Origin: Pelodiscus sinensis
Taxonomy: Eukaryota; Chordata; Testudines; Trionychidae
Reading direction: 5' to 3'
NCBI RefSeq assembly: GCF_049634645.1
Contig: NC_134711.1
Span: 155,332,105-155,396,104 of the forward strand
Length of the DNA stretch: 64,000 bases
Position 1 is the stretch's first letter, and the number at the start of each line of letters is the position of its first letter. Shown here piece by piece: positions 30,747-42,200 of the stretch. The notes under the pieces were generated by a model, which saw only the letters and a list, made by a program, of their open reading frames with translations, had not been told where the DNA came from and did not search any database. Made by a program: the position numbers and the translations under genes.

Positions 30747-32654
30747 CCTGTAAATTAGTATATATAATCCACATCCATGTATAACATGCACTCATGTATT
30801 ACCCATGTTTTTTCTTTCATGTGTAAAAAAAATCTTAGATTACTCTCGGATGTACATAATCCACAGGTAACGAACCGCAGCTGAGGCCACTGAGCAATAA
30901 GTACTACCCTATTACCAGTATATAAACCCTATGAACCACACTGTTTTAAAACCTCTTCAGTTTATAACAAAATATTTGTAAGGATGCCTAAGCGCAAATC
31001 ATATACTTCCGATTTTAAATTATCTGTTCTGATATATGCAAAAGAAAATAGCAATAGAGCAGCGGGGAGAAAATTTTCCATCAACGAAAAGTCTGTTCAG
31101 GAGTGGAGAAAAGAAGAAGCGGAGATTGAGAAATTAAATCCTTGGAAAAGAGCGCGCTGAGGAAAGAAAGCCAAGTGGCCAAAACTAGAAGAAAACCTGG
31201 TGAAGTGGGTTCTTGAACAGAGAGATAGCCAACATACAGTGTCAACGGTAGCCTTAAAGCTCAAGGCTCGACTTATTGCTGTGGAGATGAAAATTGATGA
31301 TTTTAAAGGGAGCTCAGGTAACTGGGTTTAAAAATTTATGAAAAGAAACAACCTTTCAGTTCGAGCACAGACATCTGTTGGGCAACGGCTTCCTGATGAA
31401 TGATTTTAAATATTTTGTCCATAAAGAAATTAACCAGCTGGACTTGAAATCAAATAACGTCATTAACATGGACGAGGTACCCATGTCCTTCGATATACCC
31501 GCAACTCAGTCTGTTGCAGCAACTGGAGTGAAGACAGTTGGTGTAGCAACCACAGGTCATGAACGCACCTGTTTTACAGTTGTCTTGGCATGCATGGCAG
31601 GTGGTGAGAAATTAAAACCAATGGTAATTTTTAAGAGGGTGATGATGCCTCGAGGAAAAACTACCAGCCGACATTTCTGTGGTCTGTAACAAAAAGGGCT
31701 AGATGAACACAGGTGAAGAAGACGTGGACAGATAGCTGCTTTCATGCATGAAAAGGAGGTTTTCTTAATTCAAAATCTCTGCTACTTTTACATGCCTTGG
31801 CCACCCATAAAGAAACTTCGGTTCAAAAACATATCAAGGCCATGGGAGCACATATTGCCGTAATTCCAGGTGGATTGACCTGCAAGTTGCAACCACTTGA
31901 TGTGGCTGTCAACCACCCATTCACATGCTTCATCCGTGAGGAATGGGACAATTAGATGACAAACGGGGAGCACACCTCCACTCTGGCAAGTCGACAGCAC
32001 CGTGCAACTTACGTGGAAGTTTGCAAATGGGCACTGGCAGCTTGGGACAGAATAACACTGGTTACTATTCGCAATGGATTCCATAAATGTGAAATTCTTC
32101 TGCACGTTGACTTGTTTAGCTCTGAATGCGACTACGACAGCGATTCTGATGCAGCATCACAGACCTCAATCGTCACCAAAGCACGCCTAGCCAAGGTTAT
32201 GGATGTTTTTCAAGACAGCGAGTATGATGAAAGTTTTGACAGTTTTGAAAACTTAGACACTGAAGAGGATGCTGCTAGTTATGACTCAAGTGATGTAGAA
32301 CATACATATTCAGCATGCAGCATGTATTATTTATTTCATGACAATACATAGATGGATTTTTTTTTAAACCTTAATTTTTTAAAACTGTATTACAATTTAT
32401 TTATTTTTTTAGGAGCTTCACAGTAAGTAATGTTTTAACTGTTAATGTATTTTAATGTATTTTAGTATACACAACAACACTGCTGCTGTTATTAAATTGA
32501 TATTAAATCGAAGATGCTGCTTTTATCACGTTGGTCTTATCTTCTTTTGAGTAAAAATCAGCTTGTATAAGCCGCGGATATGTATACCCGGTGGGGGGGC
32601 GGGCGGAGTTGTAAAAACGTGTATAACCCGCAGGTTATATTCTCTAATTCACGG
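30747..32654 (+). mobile_element. pogo/Tigger-like DNA transposon, nearly full length
   Basis: The left end CCTGTAAATTAGTATATATA and the reverse complement of the right end CCGTGAATTAGAGAATATAA are imperfect inverted repeats, each flanked by TA (30745-30746, 32655-32656), the Tc1/mariner/pogo target. One transposase gene in the middle, broken by stops. Length 1908 bp. Confidence 0.8.
30984..32351 (+). pseudogene. pogo/Tigger-type transposase (CENP-B-like), broken
   Basis: The ATG at 30984 starts MPKRKSYTSDFKLSVLIYA, a CENP-B-type N-terminal helix-turn-helix; FSINEKSVQEWRKEE is the recognition helix region. An in-frame TGA at 31158 follows residue 58. A second HTH region continues (KLEENLVKWVLEQR), then frame shifts. 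The DDE core appears at 31378-31689: VINMDEVPMSFDIP has the first catalytic D, then TGHERTCFTVVLACMAGG and KPMVIFKR. The block QPLDVAVNHPF near 31890-31920 carries the last catalytic aspartate; the second D is not visible, and this part is in other frames. The C-terminus (31956-32351) is acidic (YDSDSDAASQTS, NLDTEEDAASYDSSD) and ends at a stop. Normally it cuts and pastes the element at TA; this copy is dead. Confidence 0.82.
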
Positions 32655-32656
32655 TA

Positions 32657-33863
32657 TACACTCACAGAGCTTACTATCCATCTCTGTTGCTCATCCATGG
32701 GATATGGGATGAGAAAAATGTTTTTTATGGCAGAGAGATATTTCCTGTGGGATGAAAATAGGCAATATCCTCTTAATCCTTTATGGAAAATCATTAACTA
32801 TTTAGTGTCTTCAGATATAAATAAAATGTTATTTAATATGATGCAGAAGCATAGAATTCCAAAAGACAAAATGTGTTTGGTCCTAGTACTGTATTGTTTT
32901 AGAACCTTTTCTGTCCAGTCAAAGTTTTGGAATTCCTACAGCATGGGATTTCCACTCTCTCTCTTGGAAGTGTATTTAACAGATTTTGGCAGAAAAGTCT
33001 CTCCCAATATTCAATCTACATTTTCCCTTAATTCATTTGATTTCAGTAGTAATTCTGCACGCAAAATAGCTTACGACATCAGGCCTTATGTCTAGGTTTG
33101 GAAGGATTCAATTTTTTTTGTTAGTAAACATTGGTAAACACTGATTTCACTGTACTCATACAGACTGCTGAAAAATATTTCCATCAGTAGTCATCAAAAC
33201 GTACAGATTGGCAAAGAAAGAAAAATGCCACTTGGGTTTGTGTTACATTTTGATTTAAGGACATTTATTTTGTATATTTTGATATATGAGGTTGATATTG
33301 GTGTTATAATTGTTATGAAGTTTTAACTTTATAAATCTCAATGTCTGCCATTAAATAATTATCTGATTCCCTCATAATTTCCTGTAACTGTAATAATTAA
33401 ATTTAAACACATGTTGATCAATACAAATGCTTAAAAATTATAATTGTGTGTAATTGTTGCAATTTAAATTAGTAAAAATTGAAAAAGGGTTAAAAATAAG
33501 CAGTGATATTAACTGTCAAAATCATGCAAATTGAATTCTGCCAAGTATATTTATGTCTTTCATTACTCCTAGTTATGCCTCTTCTATAATTTCTCTTTTT
33601 TGCTAGTATTTACTTCCTTCATTTGCTTGTGGAAGTTATTGTAGTCTCCCTAAATCATCAGTTAATCAAGTCTCATATTGTATATTGTTCTTTTAATCTT
33701 ATGAATCAGTTCTCCTACTCCCACTAAACTATTTGCTATGATTCACTGAACTTCCTCCAATTGGTCAGTATGTTTATACTATTTATAAGTTGATGAACAA
33801 GATTCATTGAAATAGAATCAACCTGGCTTTTGTAAAGCAAAAAATCATGCTTCACCAAATCTA
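32657..33863. other. unassigned AT-rich sequence
   Basis: The plus open frame 32580-33095 starts in the transposon end and shows no domain. No repeats recognised. Confidence 0.4.
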
Positions 33864-34206
33864 TTAGGGTATGTCTACACTACAAAGTTAGTTCGAACTA
33901 ACGGGCGTTAGTTCGAACTAACTTTCATAGGTGCTACACTAGCGCTCCGTTAGTTCGAATTAAATTCGAACTAACGGAGCGCTTAGTTCGAACTAGGTAA
34001 TCCTCATTCCACGAGGATTAAGCCTAGTTCGAACTAGCTAGTTCGAATTAAGGGGTGTGTAGCCCCTTAATTCGAACTAGTGGGAGACTAGCCCTCCCCA
34101 GGTTTCCCTGGTGGCCACTCTGGCCAACACCAGGGAAACTCTTCTGCCCCCCTCCCGGCCCCGGACCCCTTAAAGGGGATCGGGCTGGCTACGGTGCCCA
34201 TGCCAG

Positions 34207-34490
34207 GTGCAAGCCTGCCAGCACCCAGCCAGCAGAACCTGCACATGGCATGGCTCGAGCCAGCCACCCGATGCCCCCCAGCCCTCCCCCTCTTCCCGGG
34301 ACCAGGCTGGCTGCTCCCGGGAGCTTGCCCGGGACCGCAAGAGGTGGGCACCCACCTGGGCTAGTGCGGACATCGTGGACCTCGTCCACGATCTCCGCAC
34401 TAGGCACAGGAAAGTGGCCGTCTAGGGCAGGAGAGTTGCCAGCCTGGCCACCCAGGAGCAGGTGTGCATGAAAATCAAGGTGGTCCACTG
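34207..34490 (+). pseudogene. SANT/Myb-like remnant, copy 2
   Basis: Encodes RWAPTWASADIVDLVHDL, RTRHRKVAV, a stop, then VASLATQEQVCMKIKVVH. Equivalent to the frame at 8002-8265, with the stop at the same place, so the lesion predates amplification of the chimeric element. Confidence 0.5.
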
Positions 34491-34517
34491 AGACCCCCGA
34501 CCCTGAGCCCTGAGCTT

Positions 34518-35070
34518 ACAATGGCCGTCCTGGGTCAGACCAAAGGTCCATCTAGCCCAGTAGCCTGTCTGCCGACAGCGGCCAACCCTAGGGTCCCTGG
34601 AGGGGATGGACCGAAGACAGTGACCAAGCCATTTGTCTCGTGCCATCCCTCTCCAGCCTTCCACAAACCTTGGGCAGGGACACCACTCCTACCCCCTGGC
34701 TAATACCACTCCATGGACCCAACCTTCATGACTTGATCTCACTTCTCTTTAAACTCTGTTCTAGTTGTAGCCTTCACAGCCTCCTGCAGCAAGGAGTTCC
34801 ACAGGTTGACTCTTTCCTTTGTGAAGAACAACTTTCTGTTACTACTTTGAAGCCTGCTACCCATTCCTTTCCTTTGGTGTCCTCTAGTCCTTCTTTATGG
34901 GAACTAATGAAGAACTTTTCTGTATGCACCCTCTCCACCCAACTCCTGCTTTTAGAGACCTCTATCCTGTCCCCCCTTCGTCTCCTCTTTTCTAAGCTGA
35001 AAAGTCCTAGTCTCTTTAGCCTCTCTTCATATGGGACCTGTTCCCAACCCCTGATCATTTTAGTTGCCCT
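34518..35070 (-). mobile_element. CR1 LINE 3' end (antisense) inside copy 2
   Basis: AATGGCCGTCCTGGGTCAGA on plus is the antisense CR1 terminus. On minus the frame encodes RATKMIRGWEQVPYEERLKR, LGLFSLEKRRRRGDRIEVSK and a short C-terminal tail. Confidence 0.85.
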
Positions 35071-35879
35071 CCCCTCTCCCACCCTCTCTCTTCTCCTCTC
35101 CCACCTCCTTTTCCCAGTCTCCCCCAGTTTTGTTCAATAAAGACAGATTCCATTTTGGAACACAATTGTCCTTTATTTTGTACATCAAGAAGAGGGGCTA
35201 GGGAAGGGTAAGTGGAAGGAGGTGAGGGAGGAATGGGGTACGAGCCCCCGATGGGGAGGACTGGGCTGGCTCTGCAGGCTTTTGGGGTGGAAGCTCTCCT
35301 GCAGCCCCCCAATTGCCCCCTCTCCCCAGATGGCAGCCTGCGGCAAGTGCAGCCAGTCTGATGGCCGAGTGGTGTGATGTGCCCAGTGTGGGTAGTCCGG
35401 GCAATCCAAGCCAGGACTGCTTTGCAAGTGGGGCACCCCTGAGAACTGTCTGTCCGGGGTGGGGGTCGGGACCCTTTAAGCACAGCCCTCGGCTAGCCTG
35501 AGACAGCATCTCCACGGTCTAAGTCCTAACCTGATGCCCTGCCGGCACTGCTTCCGGCCATCCTTAACCTCTGTTCAGGGTCCACTCAATGTGGACATGC
35601 TAGCTCAAATTAGCAAAACGCTAATTCGAACTAGTTTTTAGATCTAGCTGCGCTAATTTGAATTAGCTTAGTTCGAATTAACTAATTCGAACTAAGTTAG
35701 TTCGAATTAGCGCTGTAGTGTAGACCTACCCATAGATATCTCTAACAACAAGCATGTGGACGAGGGTGGTCTGTTGATATAGTGTACTTGGACTTTCAAA
35801 AAATCTTTAACAAAGTACCACCAAAAAGGCTCTTCAGCAAAGTCAGCAGTCATGGAATAAGAGGAAAGGTCCTCTCATT

Positions 35880-36210
35880 GGCTATGTCTAGACTGTAAGC
35901 CTCTTTCCAAAAAGAGCGTCTAGACTGCAAGCAGTACTTTCGAAAAAGCAAGCCGCTTTTTCGAAAGAAAGCAGCGAGTGAGTCTGGATGCTCTCTTTCT
36001 AAAAAGCCCTGTTGGCATTCAAGAATGCCTTTTTTTGAAAGAGCACTTTTGAAAAAAGGCGTTCTTCCTCGTGAAATGAGGTTTACTGAAAGAAAAGCCG
36101 CGTTCTTTTGATTTAATTTCGAAAGAACGCGGCTGCAGTCTAGACGCAGGTGAAGTTTTTTCGAAAAAAGGCTACTTTTTTTGAAAAAACCCCTGGGTCT
36201 GGACACAGCC
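35880..36210. mobile_element. palindromic MITE, TTTCGAAAGA subfamily, nested in CR1
   Basis: Ends GGCTATGTCTAGACTG and GTCTGGACACAGCC; flanks ATT/ATA. Several TTTCGAAA words and the core CCTCGTGAAATGAGGTTTAC (36067). Closely similar to the element at 47264-47643. Confidence 0.85.
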
Positions 36211-36581
36211 ATAGAGCTGTAACTGGTTAAATGCTAGGAAAGGGTAGGAATAAATAGTCAATTTTGACAGCAGAGAGAGATAAATAGCAGGGTCCCCTAA
36301 ATATCTGTACCGGGATCTGTGTTGCTCAACATCTTCATTAATGATCTGGAAAAAAGGGGTAAATAGTGAGATGGCAAAGTTTGAAGATGCTATAAAGTTA
36401 TTCAAGGTAGCTGAGTCCAAAGATGGCTGTGAAGAGTTACAAAGGGATCTCACAAAACTGGATGAGTAGCAAAAAATAGCAGATGAAATTCACTGTTAAT
36501 AAATACAAAGTAATGCAAATTGGAAAATCTAATCCTGAATATACATACAAAATTGTGTGATCTACAGTAGCTGTTATACTA

Positions 36582-36672
36582 AAAAAAAAAAAAAAAATCT
36601 CATAGTCATTGTGGATAGTTTTCTGAGAACATTGTGCAGCGACAGTAAAAAAAACAAAAACAAAAACAAAAT
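36582..36672. repeat. A-rich runs, including (CAAAAA)n
   Basis: An A run at about 36581-36597 and AAAACAAAAACAAAAACAAA at about 36648-36670, inside the CR1 fragment. Confidence 0.8.
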
Positions 36673-36760
36673 TAACGAAGTTAAGAGCCATTAGGAAAGG
36701 GATAGATAATAAAACAGAAAATATACTAATTATCCTGTGATGCATAGCCAGAAAGAGTTA

Positions 36761-37251
36761 AGCATTTTACAAGCTGATGCAGAATCAACCATTAGAGGGA
36801 TATGAGAACAGTAAGTAAATGATAATTAAGGCCATTTCATGATAGACGAGCTAGAACATTCAAATATAAACTTGTATTATCAGAGAATTAGAGGTGATAT
36901 TGATTGCATGTGTTTACTTATATCTTGTTAGGTGTTAGCCATGTAAACAGACAGTTCCTGTCTATCATTATAGCTGTTGATTCAGAGATCAAAAGGGAAT
37001 ATTAGCATTACATGAATCATGGGTGAAATCATGTCATTGTCTGTATGATCTCTTTAAAGTCTGTGCTAAACTGCTTAATGGGTAAGTTACCTTATTTTAA
37101 TCCATGTAGTTAATTATCGTGATGTTTGGGAAACAGAAGGTTATATCAAGAGTCTATTGTTTATTCAAAACGGTGAGGTCAAGAGGCTGCTAGGAAACAT
37201 ATGAAAGACTCTAGGGACCTGATACTTTTATGTCAGATGTGTTTGATGCTC
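36761..37251. other. unassigned sequence
   Basis: Nothing supported. Confidence 0.4.
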
Positions 37252-37259
37252 ATGTAGGG

Positions 37260-37466
37260 CAGTGTTTCTCAAAATAGTCCGCAGACCCACTCTGAGAAAG
37301 CTGTTACAGGGCTATTTGCAGCCAAGAGGAGCTGTGGGAAGCAGCATGACCCGGGCTGTTGCTCCTGTTGGCTGCAAATTGCTCTCCCATGTCTGCGGAG
37401 CTGGTAAGTAAACAAATTGGAGCAGTCTGGTAGCAGCGGGCCCATGGATCACTTTGAGAAACACTG
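37260..37466. mobile_element. 207-bp hAT MITE with perfect 8-bp TSD
   Basis: CAGTGTTTCTCAAA at the left is the perfect inverse of TTTGAGAAACACTG at the right. ATGTAGGG is duplicated at 37252-37259 and 37467-37474. Confidence 0.95.
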
Positions 37467-37534
37467 ATGTAGGGAAAAGCTTAAGCCACAAGGCTGAAAT
37501 CTCCAACCCTGCATGGTTCACCCTTATTAGGGAC

Positions 37535-38000
37535 TAAGGATGTTGAGAGGTGGATAGATGACTAATTGTGTACTCGATATAATTTGTATTGAATATATGA
37601 TTAGTCAATAAGGGAAGGTGCTCTGTTCTGACTCGCGCCGGTCTAGGAGTTACCCCCACTACAGCTCTGCAGTTTAAATGTAATAGAAGCCGAGTATGCA
37701 GGCAGCCCAGCTCCTGATACATTTAAACTCCAGAGCCTCAGAGGTGGTCCCAGACCATCACGAGCCGGGACGGAGCCTGGACCGCTGTGGCTTGGCATTT
37801 TAAATGTAAGTAAGAGTCCCTTGGCTCTTTCTACATTTAAAATGCTGAGCAGCAGCAGAGGTAGCTCACGGACCTGGCATGAGCCGGGACCTAGCAGTCC
37901 TGGCTCGCACTGGTTTGGGACCGCTGCAGCTCTGCATCTCTCTTAGCTTTTTTAATAATCGTTAGATTAGTTAGTAAGAATTGGCCATCGGCATGTATTT
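37535..38000. mobile_element. probable degraded hAT of the TAGGGATGT family
   Basis: TAAGGATGTTGAGAGG at the left and GATTAGTCAATAAGG- or CGTTAGATTAGTTAG-type words resemble the subterminal sequence of the copies at 15597 and 22363. CATTTAAACTCCAGAGC and AGTTTAAATGTA words are inverted in the interior. Right end and TSD not identified. Confidence 0.5.
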
Positions 38001-38358
38001 GGGTGAAGCTCTGAAATATTCATTAGATTAGGAGGTAATGTGTCTGATCCTTTGGGATTGATAGAACTTTTTTTATATAATTAACAATATTTTCAGTAAT
38101 CCTCATCATATCTGACTTTGCATTTTATGCTGTGCTGGTTTATTATTGTAATAGGAGGGCCTCACATTATGTAGTGAATAATCAGCAACTCCTGTAGCAC
38201 TTAGCTTTTTCTGAGAGGTTTCCCACCCAATTACTAAATATAAACCTTCTTTACTTACAATGGCTGAAAATAGCAGGTAGTATTGTTACAAAAGGAAGGC
38301 TCTTCTGAATTCAGAAGGAATTTTGGAAGTGCCTGATTCCTACATGGTTAAACAACTT

Positions 38359-38809
38359 GGCTACGTCTAGATTGCATCCCTTTTTCATAAAAGGGATGCA
38401 AATTAGACGTATCGCAATTGCTAATGAAGCGGGGATTTAAATCTCCCCCGCTTCATTAGCATAAAAATGGCTGCCGCTTTTTTCCGGCTCGGAGCTTTGC
38501 CGGAAAAAAGCGCCAGTCTAGACGCGGATCTTTCGGAAAATAAAGCCTTTTCCGAAAGATCTCTTATCCCTTATTTTAAGAGCCCCTTATTTTAAGAGGG
38601 ATAAGGGATCTTTTGGAAAAGGCTTTATTTTCCGAAAGATCCGTGTCTAGACTGGCGCTTTTTTCCGGCAAAGCTCCGTGCCGAAAAAAAGCAGCAGCCA
38701 TTTTTATGCTAATGAAGCGGGGGAGATTTAAATCCCCGCTTCATTAGCAATTGCGATACGTCTAATTTGCATCCCTTTTATGAAAAAGGGATGCAATCTA
38801 GACGTAGCC
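38359..38809. mobile_element. 451-bp near-perfect palindromic MITE
   Basis: The two arms (38359-38583 and 38585-38809) are almost perfect reverse complements along their whole length. Terminus GGCTACGTCTAGATTGCATC / GATGCAATCTAGACGTAGCC. Inside are GGCGCTTTTTTCCGGC and TTTCCGAAAGATC words. The loop is GAGCCCCTTATTTTAAGAGG. 3-bp flanks CTT/CTG. A transcript or single strand would form a very long hairpin. Confidence 0.92.
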
Positions 38810-39036
38810 CTGTGGTAAAGTGGAAGAATTTTTGGTTTGTGTGACTGGAGGATCTCTGGAGCCATATAGGACTGTCCCATATAATGAGAAAAAGTTCAGA
38901 TGCCTTTGTTGTTCTTTTGTTACACTTTTTGTTTTTGTGGGAAAATCACCAAGACAATATTACTATCTTCTTTTTAAAAGAGGAAAACAAAATTTAAAAA
39001 ACGGTAATGGCAGTTGAAAATAGCAACTCTAGTCTA

Positions 39037-39285
39037 GGGTTATTAAAATGCACGTATTCAAGTAAATGTGTAACAGCTGAAAATTTTAGCGGTTACAGGT
39101 TTACACATGTGGGTGGAGGAGGCAGCTGCCCGGGAGCCAGTGCACATGGGGAACTGGCTTAAAAGCTGGCTCCCCATGCACACCAGCTCCTGCCTGCCTC
39201 CCACCCCTACACTGTTGTGATACAGAGGCAGCAATGTGGAGGGGGGAGAGGGCTGCATGTAACTGTGATGGTTAACAGATGAGCC
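39037..39285. mobile_element. probable hAT fragment related to the element at 18058
   Basis: GATACAGAGGCAGCAATGTG is shared with 18058-18578, and GTAACAGCTG / GGTTAACAG words bound the segment. The ends are too diverged for a TSD. Confidence 0.45.
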
Positions 39286-42200
39286 CAGACTCATGCTCTG
39301 TTTTATCCTACTTTTTCAACAACAAATTACAGTGGATCAGTATTAGATACTGGAGAAATGATATATTTGATTTTTGGAGACATAACAACAGCCCAAACTG
39401 AACTTGAGCACTCCTCTTAAAATCTGGAAGGCAGATGCTAGATTCTCTGAGTATTTGATAAATCTGGAAATGAAAAGTCAATTTTTGCTTCCATGGCTGT
39501 GGCAATAGAGTCAAATCCTCCTGTGTGTATGGTATTGTCCCTAAAGCTGCCTAGGCCCTCTAGTAGAGCCTTCCCTCTCTTACTTATCATGTTAACTTCT
39601 CCTACCTTCCATGCAGACAAAGTTGCATCCTCTCCATTCCTTATTTGGGGTGCAGCCAGCTGAGGCTACCAGCATTCCTAATCCAGTCTGGGGAAGGAAG
39701 ATGAGATCTAGACCAAAACCTTCTAATCTTCTGTGAGTTCAGTCCTGAGGAGAGACTGCAGAGAGGCAATTACTAGAAAAGCCAGATGCTTGTTATTCAG
39801 AGACTTATTGTTCAGAAATACAATACTTGCCATTACTTCCTTAAGCAGCAGACTGAATAAGAAAAAAGCACTTTGGGTCACTTTTCTCATCTTGGAATTC
39901 AAGTGTGGGAACAGATCTAATAAAACCTCATTCTTGCAAACCAGTAGGACAAATGGAGGGAATACCCACTCAGTGGATGAAGTACAGCCCCATCCAATGC
40001 CACGAGGTACTTTCCCCAATCCACCAGGATCAATCAACTCAGACTAATGTGGATTGACTTTTACCCAGTCCTTCACTTCAGTCAGCCACTAGGAAAACAA
40101 AGAATACTGTAGTACCTGGATTTATTGAAGAGATGCATCTGCACAGATATCATCAGCACAGTAATAATAGTAATAATCAGAGGTATAAGCAAGCAGGTGT
40201 ACACAGGTGCTCAGCTGCGGCAAGAACTGGCTGAGCTGCAGCAAAAGCCAGCAGGGATCTATTGAAAGAGCTGACAGGGACCTGGGTTGCAGTAGGACAG
40301 TACCTGTAAGAAATTTTAAGTTACTTTCACGGCTGGTAATAATACTTAGTACTTGTATGTCATTCACATCCCTAGAGCTCAAATTGCTTCACTAATGATA
40401 GCAAGGATCATCCCTGATTGATAGATAGAAACCGCTAATTGTTTGTTACTCTTTCTTAGTCATTTCATTTATACCAGGGTGGGTGATAGGATGGAAGTCT
40501 ACAGGTCCCCCCACAATAGGATAGCCCTGGGGAGGAATGAGTAATTATCTTCAAGGAACAAAGAGAACCATTCTAAAGTCATCCCAGTCATTTCGGCCAG
40601 GTTACACAGATGAATGATCATGATGTGCTGGAGCTAAGGCTGTAATAAAGTATATTAGCTGTATTAAAGGCTGCTGAAAGATCTGATAAAATTAATATGG
40701 ATCTCTAGTCTGCCTCTTGAACAAGGAGATCAAATTGTTTATAAAAAAAGCTGATCACAATGCCCAGTGTTACCAATGTTATACATTGCTAAGATCAGCC
40801 AGAATAAAGGATACTTACTGAACAGCAAATATTGGTGGAGTTTTTTAAAAAGTCCAAGTGTTTGTTGAAAAGAATATTGATTGAGCCAAGAAAACATCAA
40901 ACAGTTATAAATATTTAATCACTTTCTCATTCAAATGTTCTGTTAGTGCCGGAAATTAACATTTTTGTGTCTCATGAGGACTGCAGAGACATTTCCATAA
41001 TGTTCTGTAAATTCAGAAGCTCTGCAGCTATATCGAATGGTAAAATTATTCATTGCAAATGACTTATCTGAGTAATGTAGCTCTTCTTGTTTACAAATTA
41101 TCTGTGAACAGATGACTTTTCTAAATTTGTTCCATATTTGCACTTGATTAACAAATAATGGGGCAAACCAGTTTTGGCCTAGGGGTTATTTTTGAATTGA
41201 TCACTATGAGCATTGATATTCAGTTATTGGTGTTCACATTGTGGTATGACCAACCACTTAGCTCATAGGGCATTATTTCTATTCCCTGATTGGATCATGC
41301 AACTTTTATCGAAACAGTGAGTTTATCTCCCTGTTAGCAAATGACTTGTGAATATTTGCATTCATTTTTGAATAATCTATTGTTTAAATAAAGGACATTT
41401 TCAAAATGGCCACAGGAACACTTCTAGCATGAATACCATTGGCATGATGAGATGTAGAAGCATGGTGCAGCTTGAGAGCAGGGAAACAGTTAATGCTGTT
41501 CAAGAGAAAGCAGGGAATGGACCAGCTGGGGACAGTTAAGATCAGCCCCACAAGTAGGAAGAGAAAAACACAAGCAGAAAGTGAGACGTGTTATGTCTTT
41601 GGCATTATTCCCTATTTTTGGCAGACCCTTCATTGAAGCTCCACTGTTTCCAAAACTGAGGAGGGAAGAGATACTATCTATTGGACTCACCACCTCTCTC
41701 ACTCCCCGAGCTCACATTAAATCATAGCTACCAACAATCTTGATATGCTGGAATAGTGACATTTTGAAAACCTGGTTAGAGTCATGGCCAGTGTCATAGC
41801 CAGGGCCCCAAGTAGGTAGAGTTTTCTGTATTGCCAGTCTCTGACCAGTAGGGGCTACTGTGACAACAAGGAGCCTGGCTTCCACTACACTTAGGTCCAG
41901 CGTGTTGTTTGGCTTGTTGCTGACTGCCAGGATTTAAACTAAATAAGTAAAACCCATGCTTCCTCAGGCCGGGAGCGGTCCTCCCAATGGTTAATGTTCA
42001 CGCAGGGCAAAAGACAAATGAGTTGGCCGAGTCCTGAGATGTTGATTTCTGTTCCTCCTCTCTGTGCAGGCCCATCCTGGCCAGCATCGGAATATGAGAG
42101 CAGGTGATGTATGCTTTCTGTGCTGCAACAATATTGTCTCTTCAGGGAAGCCAGAGGATGTTGGTAGCACAGGGGAAACAGTAGAATTAGCTGGTGTTTG

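Larger units (their letters stand above)
33867..35731. mobile_element. Harbinger-type non-autonomous element containing a CR1 3' end, copy 2
   Basis: Same architecture as 7661-9447. Ends GGGTATGTCTACACTACA and TGTAGTGTAGACCTACCC, flanks TTA/ATA. Twelve TTCGAA words (mostly AGTTCGAACTA) sit in the arms, with core CCTCATTCCACGAGGATTA near 34005. Inside are a SANT-like frame (34207-34490), an antisense CR1 3' end (34518-35070), and convergent AATAAA signals (35136 plus; 35172-35177 minus). Long blocks are nearly identical to copy 1, with scattered substitutions and small indels. Confidence 0.88.
35735..36760 (+). mobile_element. CR1 LINE fragment (RT region), split by a MITE
   Basis: Broken plus-strand frames carry the CR1 RT segment. 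CTWTFKKSLTKYH corresponds to the L-D-F-x-K-A-F-D-x-V-P region. After the MITE (35880-36210), GPLNICTGICVAQHLH corresponds to the G-V-P-Q-G-S-V-L-G-P block, then KMAVKSYKGISQNWM. Related copy at 43195-45320. 5' truncated, not functional. Confidence 0.75.
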
